Origin: Buxus sempervirens
Lineage: Eukaryota; Streptophyta; Magnoliopsida; Buxales; Buxaceae
Direction of reading: 5' to 3'
Assembly: GCA_947561395.2 (NCBI GenBank)
Contig: OX387193.1
Span: 124,001 to 188,000 of the forward strand
Length of the DNA stretch: 64,000 nt
The notes under the pieces are model-generated. The model ran no database searches, was not told the DNA's origin, and saw only the letters and a list, made by a program, of their open reading frames with translations. The number at the start of each line of letters is the position of its first letter. Position 1 is the first letter of the stretch. The position numbers and the translations under genes are program-made. This document shows positions 47,386 through 59,100 of this stretch, piece by piece.

Positions 47386-47510
47386 TCGTCTACAGCGGGG
47401 CTGTAAACAGCCCCTCACATGTATGGTGTGGGGCCCCCCAAATGAATGGTGGGGCCCCCACGGAATGTGAGAGGCTGTTTACAGCCCCACAGTAGAGGAT
47501 GAACGCTCGT
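47386..47510. mobile_element. short GC-rich palindromic element, about 120 bp
   Basis: CTACAGCGGGGCTGTAAACA at the left pairs with the complement of TGTTTACAGCCCCACAGTAG at the right. A second nested pair (gtggggcccccc and ggtggggcccccac) fills the centre. It is non-coding, strongly hairpin-forming and much more GC-rich than its surroundings. Confidence 0.65.
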
Positions 47511-48208
47511 GAGATGCTGCACATGTCATATCAACTCGTACCCGAATCTTCTCCAACGGAAATCTTACGGGCCCTTTTTTAACGGGGATTGTCATCGGTG
47601 ATTGGTCCCTTGAAATTTAAAAATTCATGTAAACTGTTGAATGTTTTCGCTGTAGTGCACTGGAGCTGCGGGATTTTTGGACGATATTCTCTCCCGGAAA
47701 CTACGAGAAACTGTTCGGCGAGAAACGCGTGCTTCTCGCGACAGAGTTTCTCCGTATCGAAAGGCCTGTCGTTTGTTAATCACAACCCTTGTGCTTTTCG
47801 TGAAACAAATTTAAAAAAAAAAAAAAAGGTTGTCAGGCATTACCGAAATCGAAAATTTTCACCAAAAAGAAAAGCCACTGTTGATCCTTTTTGTTTTTTA
47901 ACCGGGACATACATACTCCGATCTCCACATAGCTTTACCGTAGACGATACAGCTTCATTTCTACTACTTTTTATCTTTTTCGTATTATTATTATTTTTTT
48001 TTTTTGGTGTTCACGTGGACTGGTCTGTGTATTTTTAAAAATTTTTTTTTTGGGCTGGTGTGTGAAACACCGATCCGAGTGCAATGTACATCGTCTACGG
48101 CGTAATAAATGAACAATAATAACTTGGAGACATTTCTACTGCTAAACATCTTTTTCTGAGCTCCACAACCAGAATGCTGTAGGGACTTGTAATTTTGAAG
48201 GAACGAAA
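47511..48208 (+). promoter_or_regulatory. region upstream of the MEB-like gene
   Basis: No coding match. The word atcgtctac or its complement recurs (about 47334, 47387, 47944, 48088), also inside neighbouring MITEs, suggesting MITE debris. The promoter of the gene starting at 48209 should lie here, but no clear TATA box or start site can be named. Confidence 0.35.
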
Positions 48209-48443
48209 ATGGAGAAAGGAGCGCAATGGGATGACCAAGAAGAGGAGGATTTAGGCGTGGCTTTGCATAGAAGGTTGCGCAATCCTTTTGCTACTAGTGC
48301 TCCCTTAAAACCTGTCAATGGAAACGGATCTTCAATGGATGGACAAAATGAAGAAAAGGAGCACAAGGGAGCCAACTCCGTGGTTACAAAGCTTCAAGGT
48401 GGAGGGAAATTCGAAAACACCGTTTACTTCGTCAGAGACGAAG
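48209..48443 (+). CDS. exon 1 of the MEB-like gene
   Basis: Begins at ATG and ends gacgaag/gtaatgg, phase 1. Encodes the acidic N-terminus and VYFVRDE. Confidence 0.7.
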
Positions 48444-51400
48444 GTAATGGTTATGATTCTTGCTTGTTTTTCTGCAATACCTCTATCGACAGTCGAGTGT
48501 ACTTTGCGAGGATGAAATAACAAGCATACAATGACGGAATTGTCCATGACCCTCCAGTCCCCACCTATACTCGATCCCTGTTTCTACTCCGGGGAGGGGC
48601 CGCCCCTCCCGCTATAGTACGAATCGTGACACTTCCTTTTTTATCCTCCGTTTTGAAATGCAAAATATGCCGCTAAAGGCGCTAATTGCTGGGCTGAATT
48701 TCCTATTTATTTCTTTTCTTCCAATGTCCTGTTTTACATCTTAAATTAAATCCTCATTTTTGAGTTGCTTAGAAATCTCCCAAGGTCTCCCACCCATGCT
48801 TGATCCCTTTATGGTGCAAAGCGTGACACTTTTTTCGTTTCGCTCTCTCTCTCCCCCCTCCGTTACGAAATGCAAAGATGCACCTATTTGCTGGGATTAC
48901 CTTCCTAATTCTCTCTTCTTGTGTGTGTGTGTGTGTGTGTTTTTCCCTTTTTCGTTTCTTATCTTCTAATGTTCTGTTTTAAATGCATGAGTTGCTTGGA
49001 AATCTCCCGAGGCCCATCCCCTTGCTTGCTTTTCTATACCGAAGCGGACTCTGAATCCTGTTATAGAAAGCTTAAGAAAAATATTATTATATCATGGATC
49101 TCTTCTCATTCCTAATCAAAAAGGAACAAGAGGATAAATTAATAAAAGCGGAGTGATTCTGCAGCAAGAAACTAATTCTTGGTTCTGTTTCCTCCAAGCT
49201 TTATGCTGGAACCTTCTGTTCTTTTGCATCAGCTAGCTTTCAACGATCTCATATTTTGTCTCAAACACTCTATTATATACATTTAGTTCCTCTTTTAATG
49301 TTAATTGTCGTGATTTGTTCTTTTTGTTCTAGTGGGTATCTGAAAAGGACCTTTTTGTTAAGTGTTCAGACTTTCATTGATCTTTTTATCCAATACGATG
49401 AGTTAAAATTGCTTGATAACTTCACATTCTTTCAGTATTGAAATTAATTCTGCCCAGTGAGTTCACAAATTCCTATTACTTGTACATAGAGAGATTTTCA
49501 GGCAAGGATCTGTTTTAAATTTCTTTATAAATAAATCAAGGCACAATATAACAAGTCAAGAAGTAGATCATGTTGTTGTTCTTTTTTCTTTTCTTTTCTT
49601 TTTGTTCTGGTGTCACTATTATGATCTGGAACTATACATCTCATCTTGATTGCTCCTGTGCTTTAAGGAAAGGGAGTTGTTGCTACTTGCTATCACCTCT
49701 CCTAGATTCTTTATCTCAATGTAATTAATAACCCGATCTGAAAATAAAAATATTTGGTTTTCATCCATAAAAAACATTCATGTCATACTACAATATATTA
49801 TATAGAAATTAACAATTAAAACAGATAAACTAAATCTCGTTGTGGGTATAATATAAACTAAAAATCCAAATTAATACATCAAGAGTTCCATGCATGAGGA
49901 TCAATCAACTGTAAGTCACTAATTACACAATTAAAAAATCATTCCCATTATTGCGGAAATCACAAAAAAGATGGCAAAAACATAAAACAAAGAATAGGAT
50001 AGTAATCAAACATATAACAGAACAAAAAGATTTCCATGGTTTGGCTTAAATGCCTATGTCCATGGGTGAAGATGACGAGAAAAGCTTCACTAAGCAAAGG
50101 CTTTTCTGTAAAGTTGCAAATGCACTAACTTGCACAGAAATCTAAATGAATCACACAAAAGAAGTTTCTAGTTTCCGTGTTTAGATAAAATGATATATTT
50201 CCAACTTATATAGTACCCCCAAAATTTGGGCCGGGGGCTCCACCCTTGCTAAGAACAAATGGAATTGCAAAGGCTCTTCTGTCAAGTAGTGAATGCCCTA
50301 ATTTGCATTAAATGAATCCACTAAATGAATTTCTAATTCTTCTATATGCACAAAAACAACTGCATTCACGCCTTATATAATACCCCAAAAATTCGGGTCG
50401 AGAGCTCCAACCCCAAACCCCCCTCTTGAAACCCTGTTGTGGCTCCACAAATGAACCTCTTAGTGCAGGGCCTTCTCTAGCCATGAAGGCCCAATAAATA
50501 CTAGGAAGATTGAAATACAATACAAGACACCTACAACCCATGAACATGTTCATACAATTGAAATCAGAATTCCACATGTATGAAAATACATTTCATGATG
50601 ATCTAGGTATTGTTTCTGCACTTGGATTTATCACTTAGTTGTCTTGGTCTTTTATATTCCATATTGCTTTGTGAATGAACCTCCTAAGGAATTTATAGAA
50701 AACAAGGTACTTTTTGGAATTTGGATTTGCTGGATACTGCAAACAATTCTCATGATTCTCTACGTTGTCCTCAGCTTCAACATGCCTAAATGGCTAGGCT
50801 GTCTTGCTTCCTTCACACTGAAAGCTGCAAGGAAAACAGGGGATGGAGTTATATTTCATGTGCTTGAATGCGAGAAAGCTTATTAGTATTGAATCCAAAT
50901 GTGTTCCATCACGAATTTGATCTGAAGCATCCTTTTTCCACATTTTAGTAGTTTGTAATTTCTTTTATTTGAACCATTACCTATATATGTGATCCTGGAG
51001 TCCTGATGGAAGTATTACCTATCTATTAATGTCCCGATAGTGTTATATATTGTTTGCAGTAGCACTTGGGCTGGAGATAGGTTCTTTCTCTTCGTTCCAT
51101 GATTCTGGAAATTAATTTCTGGCATTTTAGTTTTGTTAAAGTACAGTTACATTTTCATTTCTTTGACTGAAGGAATATGGAAGTGTCAGCACTGCAGTTG
51201 GTCCTATCAAGTTGGAAGTCCTTGGATAGGTCAAATTCAGTATCTTAACAGGCAGTTTCATGAACTGATGAATGCCAAAAGATTAAACCAGGAGGGATCA
51301 TGTTTTTGTTTAGAGACTGCAGGTTAGTAGATACCAGTAGCTTGAAAGGCAAATATAGCAGTTTTGATGAGTAAACCTTGCATCACCTTAATCACGAGAG

Positions 51401-54400
51401 CATTTACACAAGAAATTGCTTGTCTCATCATCTAGAAGTGCTAAGTCTGTGAACACGTAATTGCAATATAACTTGAAAGTGGACCTTGATTAGACTTCAT
51501 AATAGCAATATAATTATAACTTCAGATATGTTGGGGACTGTGTTTTCTCCTTTTTTCTCTTACCCATTTCTCATGGGTATGTATATTTTTCATATTTCAA
51601 GATACTCTTTCTCATTAAACATAATACATATATCGAGGGGTCTTCAAGTCATAATTATGAGTCCAAGTATGTGTTCTCCTTCTAGGCTTCTCTAGAAATT
51701 GCTGAATTCGCATGTAGGGTGATCTCTCTTTTTCTCTTTTTTTCCCCTCTTTTGGTTTTTGTTATGAATTGATAGGAATTCAGTTATGGTTTTTAGATTG
51801 ATTTTACCCCAAAAAAAAAAAAATTCTCTGAGAATAAATTTAAATCACTTGGTGTAATGATGAAATCCTCAAGCTGCCAACTTGAGAATGCAGGTTGGAG
51901 TCTAATTATGGCCCCTTTGCACAAAAATTTCAAAGTTTATGTCTTTGGCCAGTCCATCTCTCCTGCTTTGGTGGGATCTACACCGGGTTATGGACCTTTT
52001 ATATTATGTAAAATATGTTAGGGTAGGAGATGTATAAATGTATTTGGTGCATGGTTGCAGGATCTGAATCTACTGATGGATCATTTGGAATGCAATTTAA
52101 CAGTGCTAATGTTTCTGAAAAAAACGGAGGAAATAAGGAATCACATTTTTCTCTAGAGAAAATTAACATTCAGAAGAATATTGGCATTGTTATTAATGAT
52201 CAAAGTGAGGAAAATCTGAAGGATGAAAGTCCACCAGATTTAAACCTTCTACCTTCTGAAAAGGAGCATGCAAGTTCCAGGCCTTTTGACAATGGAATAA
52301 TAGAGCATGCAGACATCAGACTAACAGAAGTGAGTAAGCTGGAAGTTGCAGAAGATGATGTTGTAAGGGTTTTGGAGGAGCAGGACACACATGATCTGTA
52401 CTGCCCTAATTGCAATTCTTGTATAACCAAAAGGGTTATTCTACGGAAAAGAAAACGAAAAATTCAAAATATTTGCTATGATTCAAAGCGTGAGAAAATT
52501 GAAACGGTAGTTCAACCTGGTACATTTGATACTGGATTGGATGGTAGTCTTGCAACTGAAACGAATGATCAACCTGATGATTCAGGACCTGATATGTTCA
52601 GATGTTTATCATGCCTCAGCCTCTTTATCCCAACAGGTACTACTCTACCCAAAGCCTATGAAAACAGTGTTTTCGAAATTCATTTCTATTTTTGGAAATA
52701 GTGCACTTTGCAACAGAATAATGTTTCAAATTTTTGTCAAGACAATGTGCTAGCATATCATATGAATATTTTCCATGTTATTTGATGAAAAGATGAGCTG
52801 TCAACTTTGTTTACTTGAAGCAAATGAGAAATTTACATTGATTGAATCATTCTGCTGTCCTGTCATTTGACTAATAAAGATAAATGGGAAATAATCCTTT
52901 TATCATGATCTTTTTATGATAAAGAAATTAGTTGGTACATTAATATTAATCTAATTGGAGATCATTCTGTACATGATCTTTTTTTTTTTTGACGAGTGAT
53001 GAGATTTTATTGAGAAAGAGGAAGATACAAAACTTAAAACCATTCTGTACATGATCTCTACACATATAAGTTAACCGATAATAGCTTTATCATGTGCTAT
53101 TTATCTCCGTGCACTGTAAATAGGATGCATAAAAGTCTAATTTGAATGTTATTAAAAGGAAAAGAAGAAAATTAAACTTAACTTGCCAGTTTTCCCGGGA
53201 ACCCTGATATTATGATGAGTTTTAAGATGAGAGGCAAAAATTGAGAACCAAGCTCCTTGTTTCCCTTCATGATCATCCCCATTTTTATGGTTGGGGTGGT
53301 CCATATATAGATAGTCTAGGGGAAAAAAATATCATCAGAACAAGGTAATGATTCGATTCACTTTTTTATGTAATCAAACTCACATTCTCTTTTTTTCTTT
53401 TTCTTTTTTTCTTTGGCAATATTCCTAATCCAAACATTGCATAGAAATGTTACTGCTATTCACTCAAAATTTGAAGGAAGTGGAGTTTACAGTTATTGCA
53501 GAAAAACCATTAAAAAAATAATTAGTACATTCTATAATTATTTGCTAAGAAACATTTTGTTATCCAAATTTTCTATTTATATCAAGTATATATGAGTCCA
53601 CATGACTTGGATGTTGTGTTGTATATCTGTTTATTTGTAATTTTGTAGCAACTTATTCATCCTCCATTAATTTTTCAAATATAATCATTTTGTTCAACTT
53701 AACAGGGACTGGATTTAAACTATTCCAGATTTTTGGATATGGAAATGATGGTAAAAATGAGCAAAATCTTCAGCACATACCAGCAAGGAGCCCAAATTGG
53801 TTCAATGTCTTTACATCAAATAGGGGCAAAAGAGCAGGTCAGCAAGGTACCATATTTTATGCGACCTTTTTCACCAGAAATAATAAAAAGTTTCCTCTTA
53901 TGTGAGAATGGTTCATTTGCATGTGAGTGGACTGTCTTAGCATCTGGTTATGCATTCTTCTGTTACTGCCTATTGTCAATGTCAGAATTCTAATTTTGAA
54001 GGTTTGAAGGGGTTAAAATGTCAAAAACAATAAATAGAAGGTTTTTGAAATAAAATTTCGAATTAGGGGGAAATTTAAATTTAATCCTTACCCTTAAATT
54101 CTTTTAAAACATCAGAAATGGAATGAACTTTCTCAAATTACAAAATTTAACCCAACAGAGGGATTAAAAATGGAATGAATGGCCACTATGGAAAGACTGA
54201 CTAGAAGCTCCCTTTTTTACCAGCTCATTGTGTATGGAGAACAAGGTATTCATATAAGTAAGAAATCAAGAATTTCCTTTAGACAAAGAGCCATTCTCCA
54301 ATGCTTTGCTGATGTTTTTCCTTTCTCTACCTGATAATATTTGAAGATTCCTTCCAAGATGACTTTTGGGAGTCAGTCTGATACAGCAAATGACCAGCCG

Positions 54401-55459
54401 TAGGTTACATGATTTATGTGGAGTCATCCTTGTTGGTGACTTGTCTAATTGGGGATGGAATCAGCCCAGAACCAAGATGAATATTGGATCTAGCCTGGGT
54501 TTCAGAATATCAAAGAAAAGTATAAAGTGTGATATGAACTTATACTAAAATGCTATGGAATATCCCTGGTTTCATATATAATTTTTTTTTCATAACATTA
54601 AATTGATTAAATGTATATGCAACGCTCGCTAGTATCCATTTTTTTAATTCTTTTTTAAGTTAATCACTATGGGATAGTTTTGAAGATTTCATCAAAAAAT
54701 AGTAAGTGCAGTCTAGTCCAACCAAAAGAAAACTATTCCGCATTCGAAAACTAACACTTTGCTGTAATTCTGTCAATTATGATAGTCTTGATGTATTCCC
54801 TTGCTGTTTGTAGGGCCTACCCATTTCATATCATGCAACAGATATTCATTTTGACCGATCAAAGAAAATTATGTTAAAGTCAAAGATGAACAAGTGCTTA
54901 TTGTGCACCTATGGTTTCTTCCAATTTTCTGTTAAATTATTATCAAAGTATGCATTTCCTTTTTTTGTTTTAATATCTCCATTTTGTTATCATCTTACAT
55001 TTCTCTCTTGCCGCTAATAATTCTGGAAAAAGGTTATTATTTATATAGTGTGTAAAACAGGTTAACAATTGTTCCTCTTCTTCTCTCCTTCAGTTGAATG
55101 ATACTAAAAATCCATGTGTCTCATGCAAGAAAATTTACTGATATTGAACGTTTATTTTACTTGATATGCAGAGACAAGGATTGATAATTTGGAGCATGTT
55201 GAAGTTTCTGTTGAACATTTGAACCCACCATCTTATCCTGACAAAGTAATATCTTACCGTGAAAGTAGTCATTCAACAATATCTTTTTATGGCAAAACTC
55301 TAGTAAACAACGGAGTACCCAAAGAAGATTCAAGTTCAAATCCTTTGCAAGATGGTCTGAATTTTCTGGATTCATCAACAGTAGAGTCTCCAATAATTGA
55401 GAAACGACATGTGGACATAGAACAGAAACCAGAGGGGGCAAAGAAAATGCACAATGCAG
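48209..55459 (+). CDS. MEB1/MEB2-like ER-body membrane-type protein, five recognised exons, C-terminus not seen
   Basis: Joined exons 48209-48443, 51173-51322, 52061-52636, 53706-53846 (or -53837) and 55172-55459 give a continuous frame of about 463 residues. Features in order: acidic start MEKGAQWDDQEEEDLGVALH; NTVYFVRDEGIWKCQHCSWS (a CxxC pair spanning exons 1-2); a long acidic stretch; HDLYCPNCNSCITKRVILRK followed by a basic run; FRCLSCLSLFIPTGTGFKLF; PNWFNVFTSNRGKRA; a polar tail. The CxxC motifs suggest metal binding. This order matches plant 'membrane protein of ER body-like' proteins, which end in a VIT1/CCC1-like iron/manganese transporter membrane domain. That domain is not seen in the window: the gene may continue beyond 64,000 or may have lost it. 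Every intron is phase 1. ATG at 48209 is the first in frame. Exact function is unproven. Confidence 0.75.
48444..51172 (+). other. intron 1 of the MEB-like gene
   Basis: Large AT-rich intron with a (GT)n run at 48921-48941. A degenerate duplication of about 165 bp lies at about 50070-50235 and 50255-50415 (shared 'gcaaaggct(t/c)ttctgt', 'tatataNtacccc', 'gggNcNgggNgctcc'). No coding sequence seen in it. Confidence 0.55.
51173..51322 (+). CDS. exon 2 of the MEB-like gene
   Basis: 150 bp between ttgactgaag and gttagtag. Encodes GIWKCQHCSWSYQVGSPWIG and QIQYLNRQFHELMNAK, the most conserved block of the N-terminal half. Confidence 0.78.
52061..52636 (+). CDS. exon 3 of the MEB-like gene
   Basis: 576 bp between ggttgcag and gtactact. 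Encodes the acidic region, LYCPNCNSCITKRVILRKRK and FRCLSCLSLFIPTG. Uninterrupted open frame. Confidence 0.8.
52963..53057 (-). mobile_element. 61-bp 5'-truncated LINE insertion with 17-bp target-site duplication (intron 3)
   Basis: The exact direct repeat CATTCTGTACATGATCT (52963-52979 and 53041-53057) flanks a T-run followed by 'gagattttattgagaaagag'. On the minus strand this is ...CAATAAAATCTC...poly(A), the end of a plant L1-type LINE. The perfect duplication indicates a recent event. Confidence 0.85.
53706..53846 (+). CDS. exon 4 of the MEB-like gene
   Basis: Acceptor cttaacag before 53706. Encodes GTGFKLFQIFGYGNDGKNEQ and PNWFNVFTSNRGKRAGQQ. Two donors 9 bp apart (gagcag/gtcagc after 53837 and cagcaag/gtacc after 53846) both keep phase 1. 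Confidence 0.7.
55172..55459 (+). CDS. exon 5 of the MEB-like gene
   Basis: 288 bp between ttgatatgcag and gtatgagg, open and phase 1 at both ends. Encodes a polar, weakly conserved stretch (ETRIDNLEHVEVSVEHLNPP...). Called from frame continuity more than from homology. Confidence 0.6.
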
Positions 55460-55781
55460 GTATGAGGGATATACTAGTGTAGCAGATGGAATTAAGATGC
55501 AAAAGCTTATCATGTGAAGCGGCCTTTTGATTTAATTTTCTCTTCTGATGTTTACTGTCTTGGCAAGATGCAGAGTGTGATGAACAATATCTGCAAAACG
55601 TGACTAGATTTAAGCTAGGCTTGAAAAATTAAAAGGGCTTCATTCATGTATCTCTTTCTAATACTGGTTTTTTTTCTTCTTCTTTTTTTTTTCTCCCCTT
55701 TTTGGCATGTCAACCTTTAGATTCAATTCATTTCTTTGTATTTCAGTTCAAGTAATAAAGTTAGAAGCTTTTCTTCTAATT

Positions 55782-55791
55782 CTGATTAGGT

Positions 55792-55822
<31 letters not shown>

Positions 55823-56148
55823 ATACATTTGGTGCTTACTTTTATTTGTGTGCCCAGTTACAGGCTGATCATCAAACAGACTCATTTATTGTCGTTGTCC
55901 TGTCCTGTTTTTCAGAGTTCAAAGACCAAAAGCTTGCTTTTTTGTGAAATGTGAGATTTCTAGTTGAAATCAAACATTAGAAATAGGGTTTGAAGGTGAA
56001 TTAATATTAGGTTTTTCTTTTTTTCCTTTTTGCAATTGTTTGCTGTGAGAACAACTAGATATGTGTTGCATATCGCATGATATGTTGTGTTATATAACAA
56101 CATATCCCTCCTTATATTATTAAAACTAAATTTTATGCTCTGATTAGG

Positions 56149-56183
<35 letters not shown>
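55782..56183 (+). repeat. tandem duplication (358-bp period), first copy plus start of the second
   Basis: The unit 'ctgattaggtt' + (AT)n + 'acatttggtgcttac...ttttatgct' runs 55782-56139. A second unit starts at 56140 with the same 'ctgattaggtt' + (AT)n (56149-56182) and is then cut by the LINE. Its remainder is at 60868-61167. Core copies (55825-56139 and 60868-61167) agree at about 95 percent by eye. Confidence 0.85.
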
Positions 56184-56188
<5 letters not shown>

Positions 56189-59100
56189 ATGAATAATGTA
56201 GATGTGTGTATATATATATGTGTGTATGAGAAAGAGAATAGTAACAAGTATACAATCAGAAGCCCAAAAAACTCTCTACAAAAACCTCACAAACCCCACC
56301 AGCCCCTAAACACAAAAAGCAAAGCAAAAACTATGACAACGGATAACAACACGTGTGCCCCCCAAAGACCTAAATCCAAAGCTGAGCGAGCCATTCAACT
56401 TCGGATCAAAAGCATAGCTCACTTCCAATCTCCTAAATCGTATGTGAAGCCCCTCTTCTCATCATGCTATCCTCAATAATAATAGACGAAAAACACCATT
56501 TTTTCCAGTCCACAATTTCTAAAGGCCACAAACCCCGGAATTCAGGAAGAACCGAAGCCCACGATGCTACAGCAATCACTATGGAGTCAAACACTTGGTC
56601 AGTTGATAGCTGTGTGTCCCTGAAAATCCTATTGTTTCGTTCCAACCAAATGAACCAAGCCATTGCATGGAATAATGTATCATACAACAACTTGCCCCTC
56701 TTCCCCAAGCCCTTAATCCGCCACTGATTGAACCAAGCCATAAAAGTATCTGGTAACACCCAAGAGACCCCTACCATCTCAAGCACTCGTGACCAAATAA
56801 AAGTGGCAAAACGACAATGGACAAATAAATGATCAACACTTTCTCCAGACTCCATACACATAATGCAAATATGCGGAGATAAGGAATTCCTTTTCCATCT
56901 TCTTTGGATTAAATCAGCCGTGTTTATCCTGTATAATAAGGCAGTCCATAAGAATGCCTTAATCTTAAGAGGGATCTTGGGCTTCCAAAGTTGAAGAGAC
57001 GAAAAAGATGCTGGAGGAATTGAGGAAGGTTGTAGAACGGAATTGAAGAAGGATTTGCAGGAGAACATAGAATTGGATGACAAAGACCAAGATACCTTAT
57101 CAGAACCTAGGGGATCAAGAACCACATCCTTTAGGCTGTCAAAATGAGCGAAGAGATCTCTTCCAATTCAGAAGGACGAAGATTCCTTTGAAACGGAAGA
57201 TTCCAAGAGAAACCAGAAGGAGACCATTGTAGGGTATTAGCCACAAAAGCAAAAGGTAGGAGAGCAAGGGAGAATAAACGAGGAAACTGGATGGATTAGG
57301 GCTGACTGCCCCACCATAAATCATGCCAAAAACGAGTCGAAGAACCAGATACAATACTCAACCTAACATGAGGATAAAACAAAGGTGCAATTTTCATAAT
57401 GGCTTTCCACGGGCAGTTTCCTGGAGGTCGTGCCCTCAAGTTAATGAACAATCCATTATCGTCACTACCATATTTACTTGTGATCACTTGACGCCACAAA
57501 CTTTCTTTTTCTGTGCTGAACCGCCACAACCATTTTGCAAGAAGAGAGGAATTCCGGTAGGCTATCATACCCGCCCCAATACCACCCTTTTCCTTTGCCA
57601 AACACACCTTATCCCACCTGACTAAATGAATCTTCCTTTTTCCCCCACCCTCCCAAAGAAAGTCCTTTGGGCTTTCTCAATGATGGTCACAACTCTTCTA
57701 GGCATCCTAAACAAGGACATGAAATAAACAGGAAGATTAGCAAGCACAACCTTGATAAGGATAATCCTTCCCCCCAAAGACAAATAATTCCTCTTCCAAA
57801 GTGCCAATCTCTTCTCCACTCTCTCAATGACTGGCTCCCAAAAACTGACATTACAAGGGGAAGCACCAACAGGGAGACCTAGATACGACATCGGCCACTT
57901 ACCAACCTGACACCCTAAGATCCGACTAAGAGATAAGGACTCATCCTCCGCTAAGTTCAAACCAACAATGGAGCTCTTCTCCCAATTAACTTTCAGACCT
58001 GAAATCATATGGAAAGTATGCAAAATGCTCTTCAACCAGATCATTTGGTCCTTAGAGGCTTCCAAAAAAATCAAGGTATCATCCGCAAACTGGAGGTGGG
58101 ATATTGTTACCTCATTTCTTCCAACCTTAAAACCTTTGATCAAATCCCTTCTTCTACCAAACATGAAAAAACTATGCAAAACCTCAGCTACCAAAGTGAA
58201 TAAAAAGGGGGACAATGGATCCCCCTGGCGAATGCCCCTAGAAGAAGGAAAAAACCCTTTCACCCCTCCATTTACCAAGATAGAGAAATGCACATTATTA
58301 AGGCACCCATAAATCCACTTACCAAAGCCTTTCCATTTCAAGACTGAGTCAATGAAAGCCCACTCCATTTTATCATACGCCTTTTCAATGTCCAATTTAC
58401 ACACGACTCCAGGCTCCTTAGATCTTATCCGGCTATCCACACATTCATTTGCAATGAGAGTAGAATCCATGATTTGACGTCCCTCCACGAAGGCACTTTG
58501 ATTTAAAGAAACGATCCCTGGCAACACCTTCTTCAGCCTAACCGACAAAACCTTTGCTATAATCTTATAAACACTAGTTGTCAAACTTATAGGCCTGAAA
58601 TCCTTGATCCCTATTGCCCCAACTTTCTTAGGGATTAGAACAATGAATGTTGCATTTGTGGCCTTCTGAATAATGCCATTCATGAAGAATTCCTGGAACA
58701 CCTTAAACAAATCATCCTTGACAATCTCCCAATTATATTTAAAAAATTCAATTGTAAATCCATCGGGCCCAGGAGCCTTACCCCCTTTTATCTCCCACAA
58801 AGCTTCCTTAATTTCCTTTAGCACAAACTCTCTTTCTAACCACTTTTTCATCTCCTCACTCACCTTTGATTGATCATTCTCCTTTAATCTGAAGCATAAA
58901 TCTTGCTCCGACTTACAAAGCTTAGCATAAAAATCACAAAGAGCCTGGCCAATGTTCTCATTATCCTCAATACTTCTTCCATCCACCTCCAATCTCATGA
59001 TTGAATTTTTAACTCTTCTCCATTTGCTATTCTATGAAAATAAGCTGTGTTTCCATCTCCCTCCTTTAGCCATCTTATTCTTGACTTTTGTCTCCAATGA

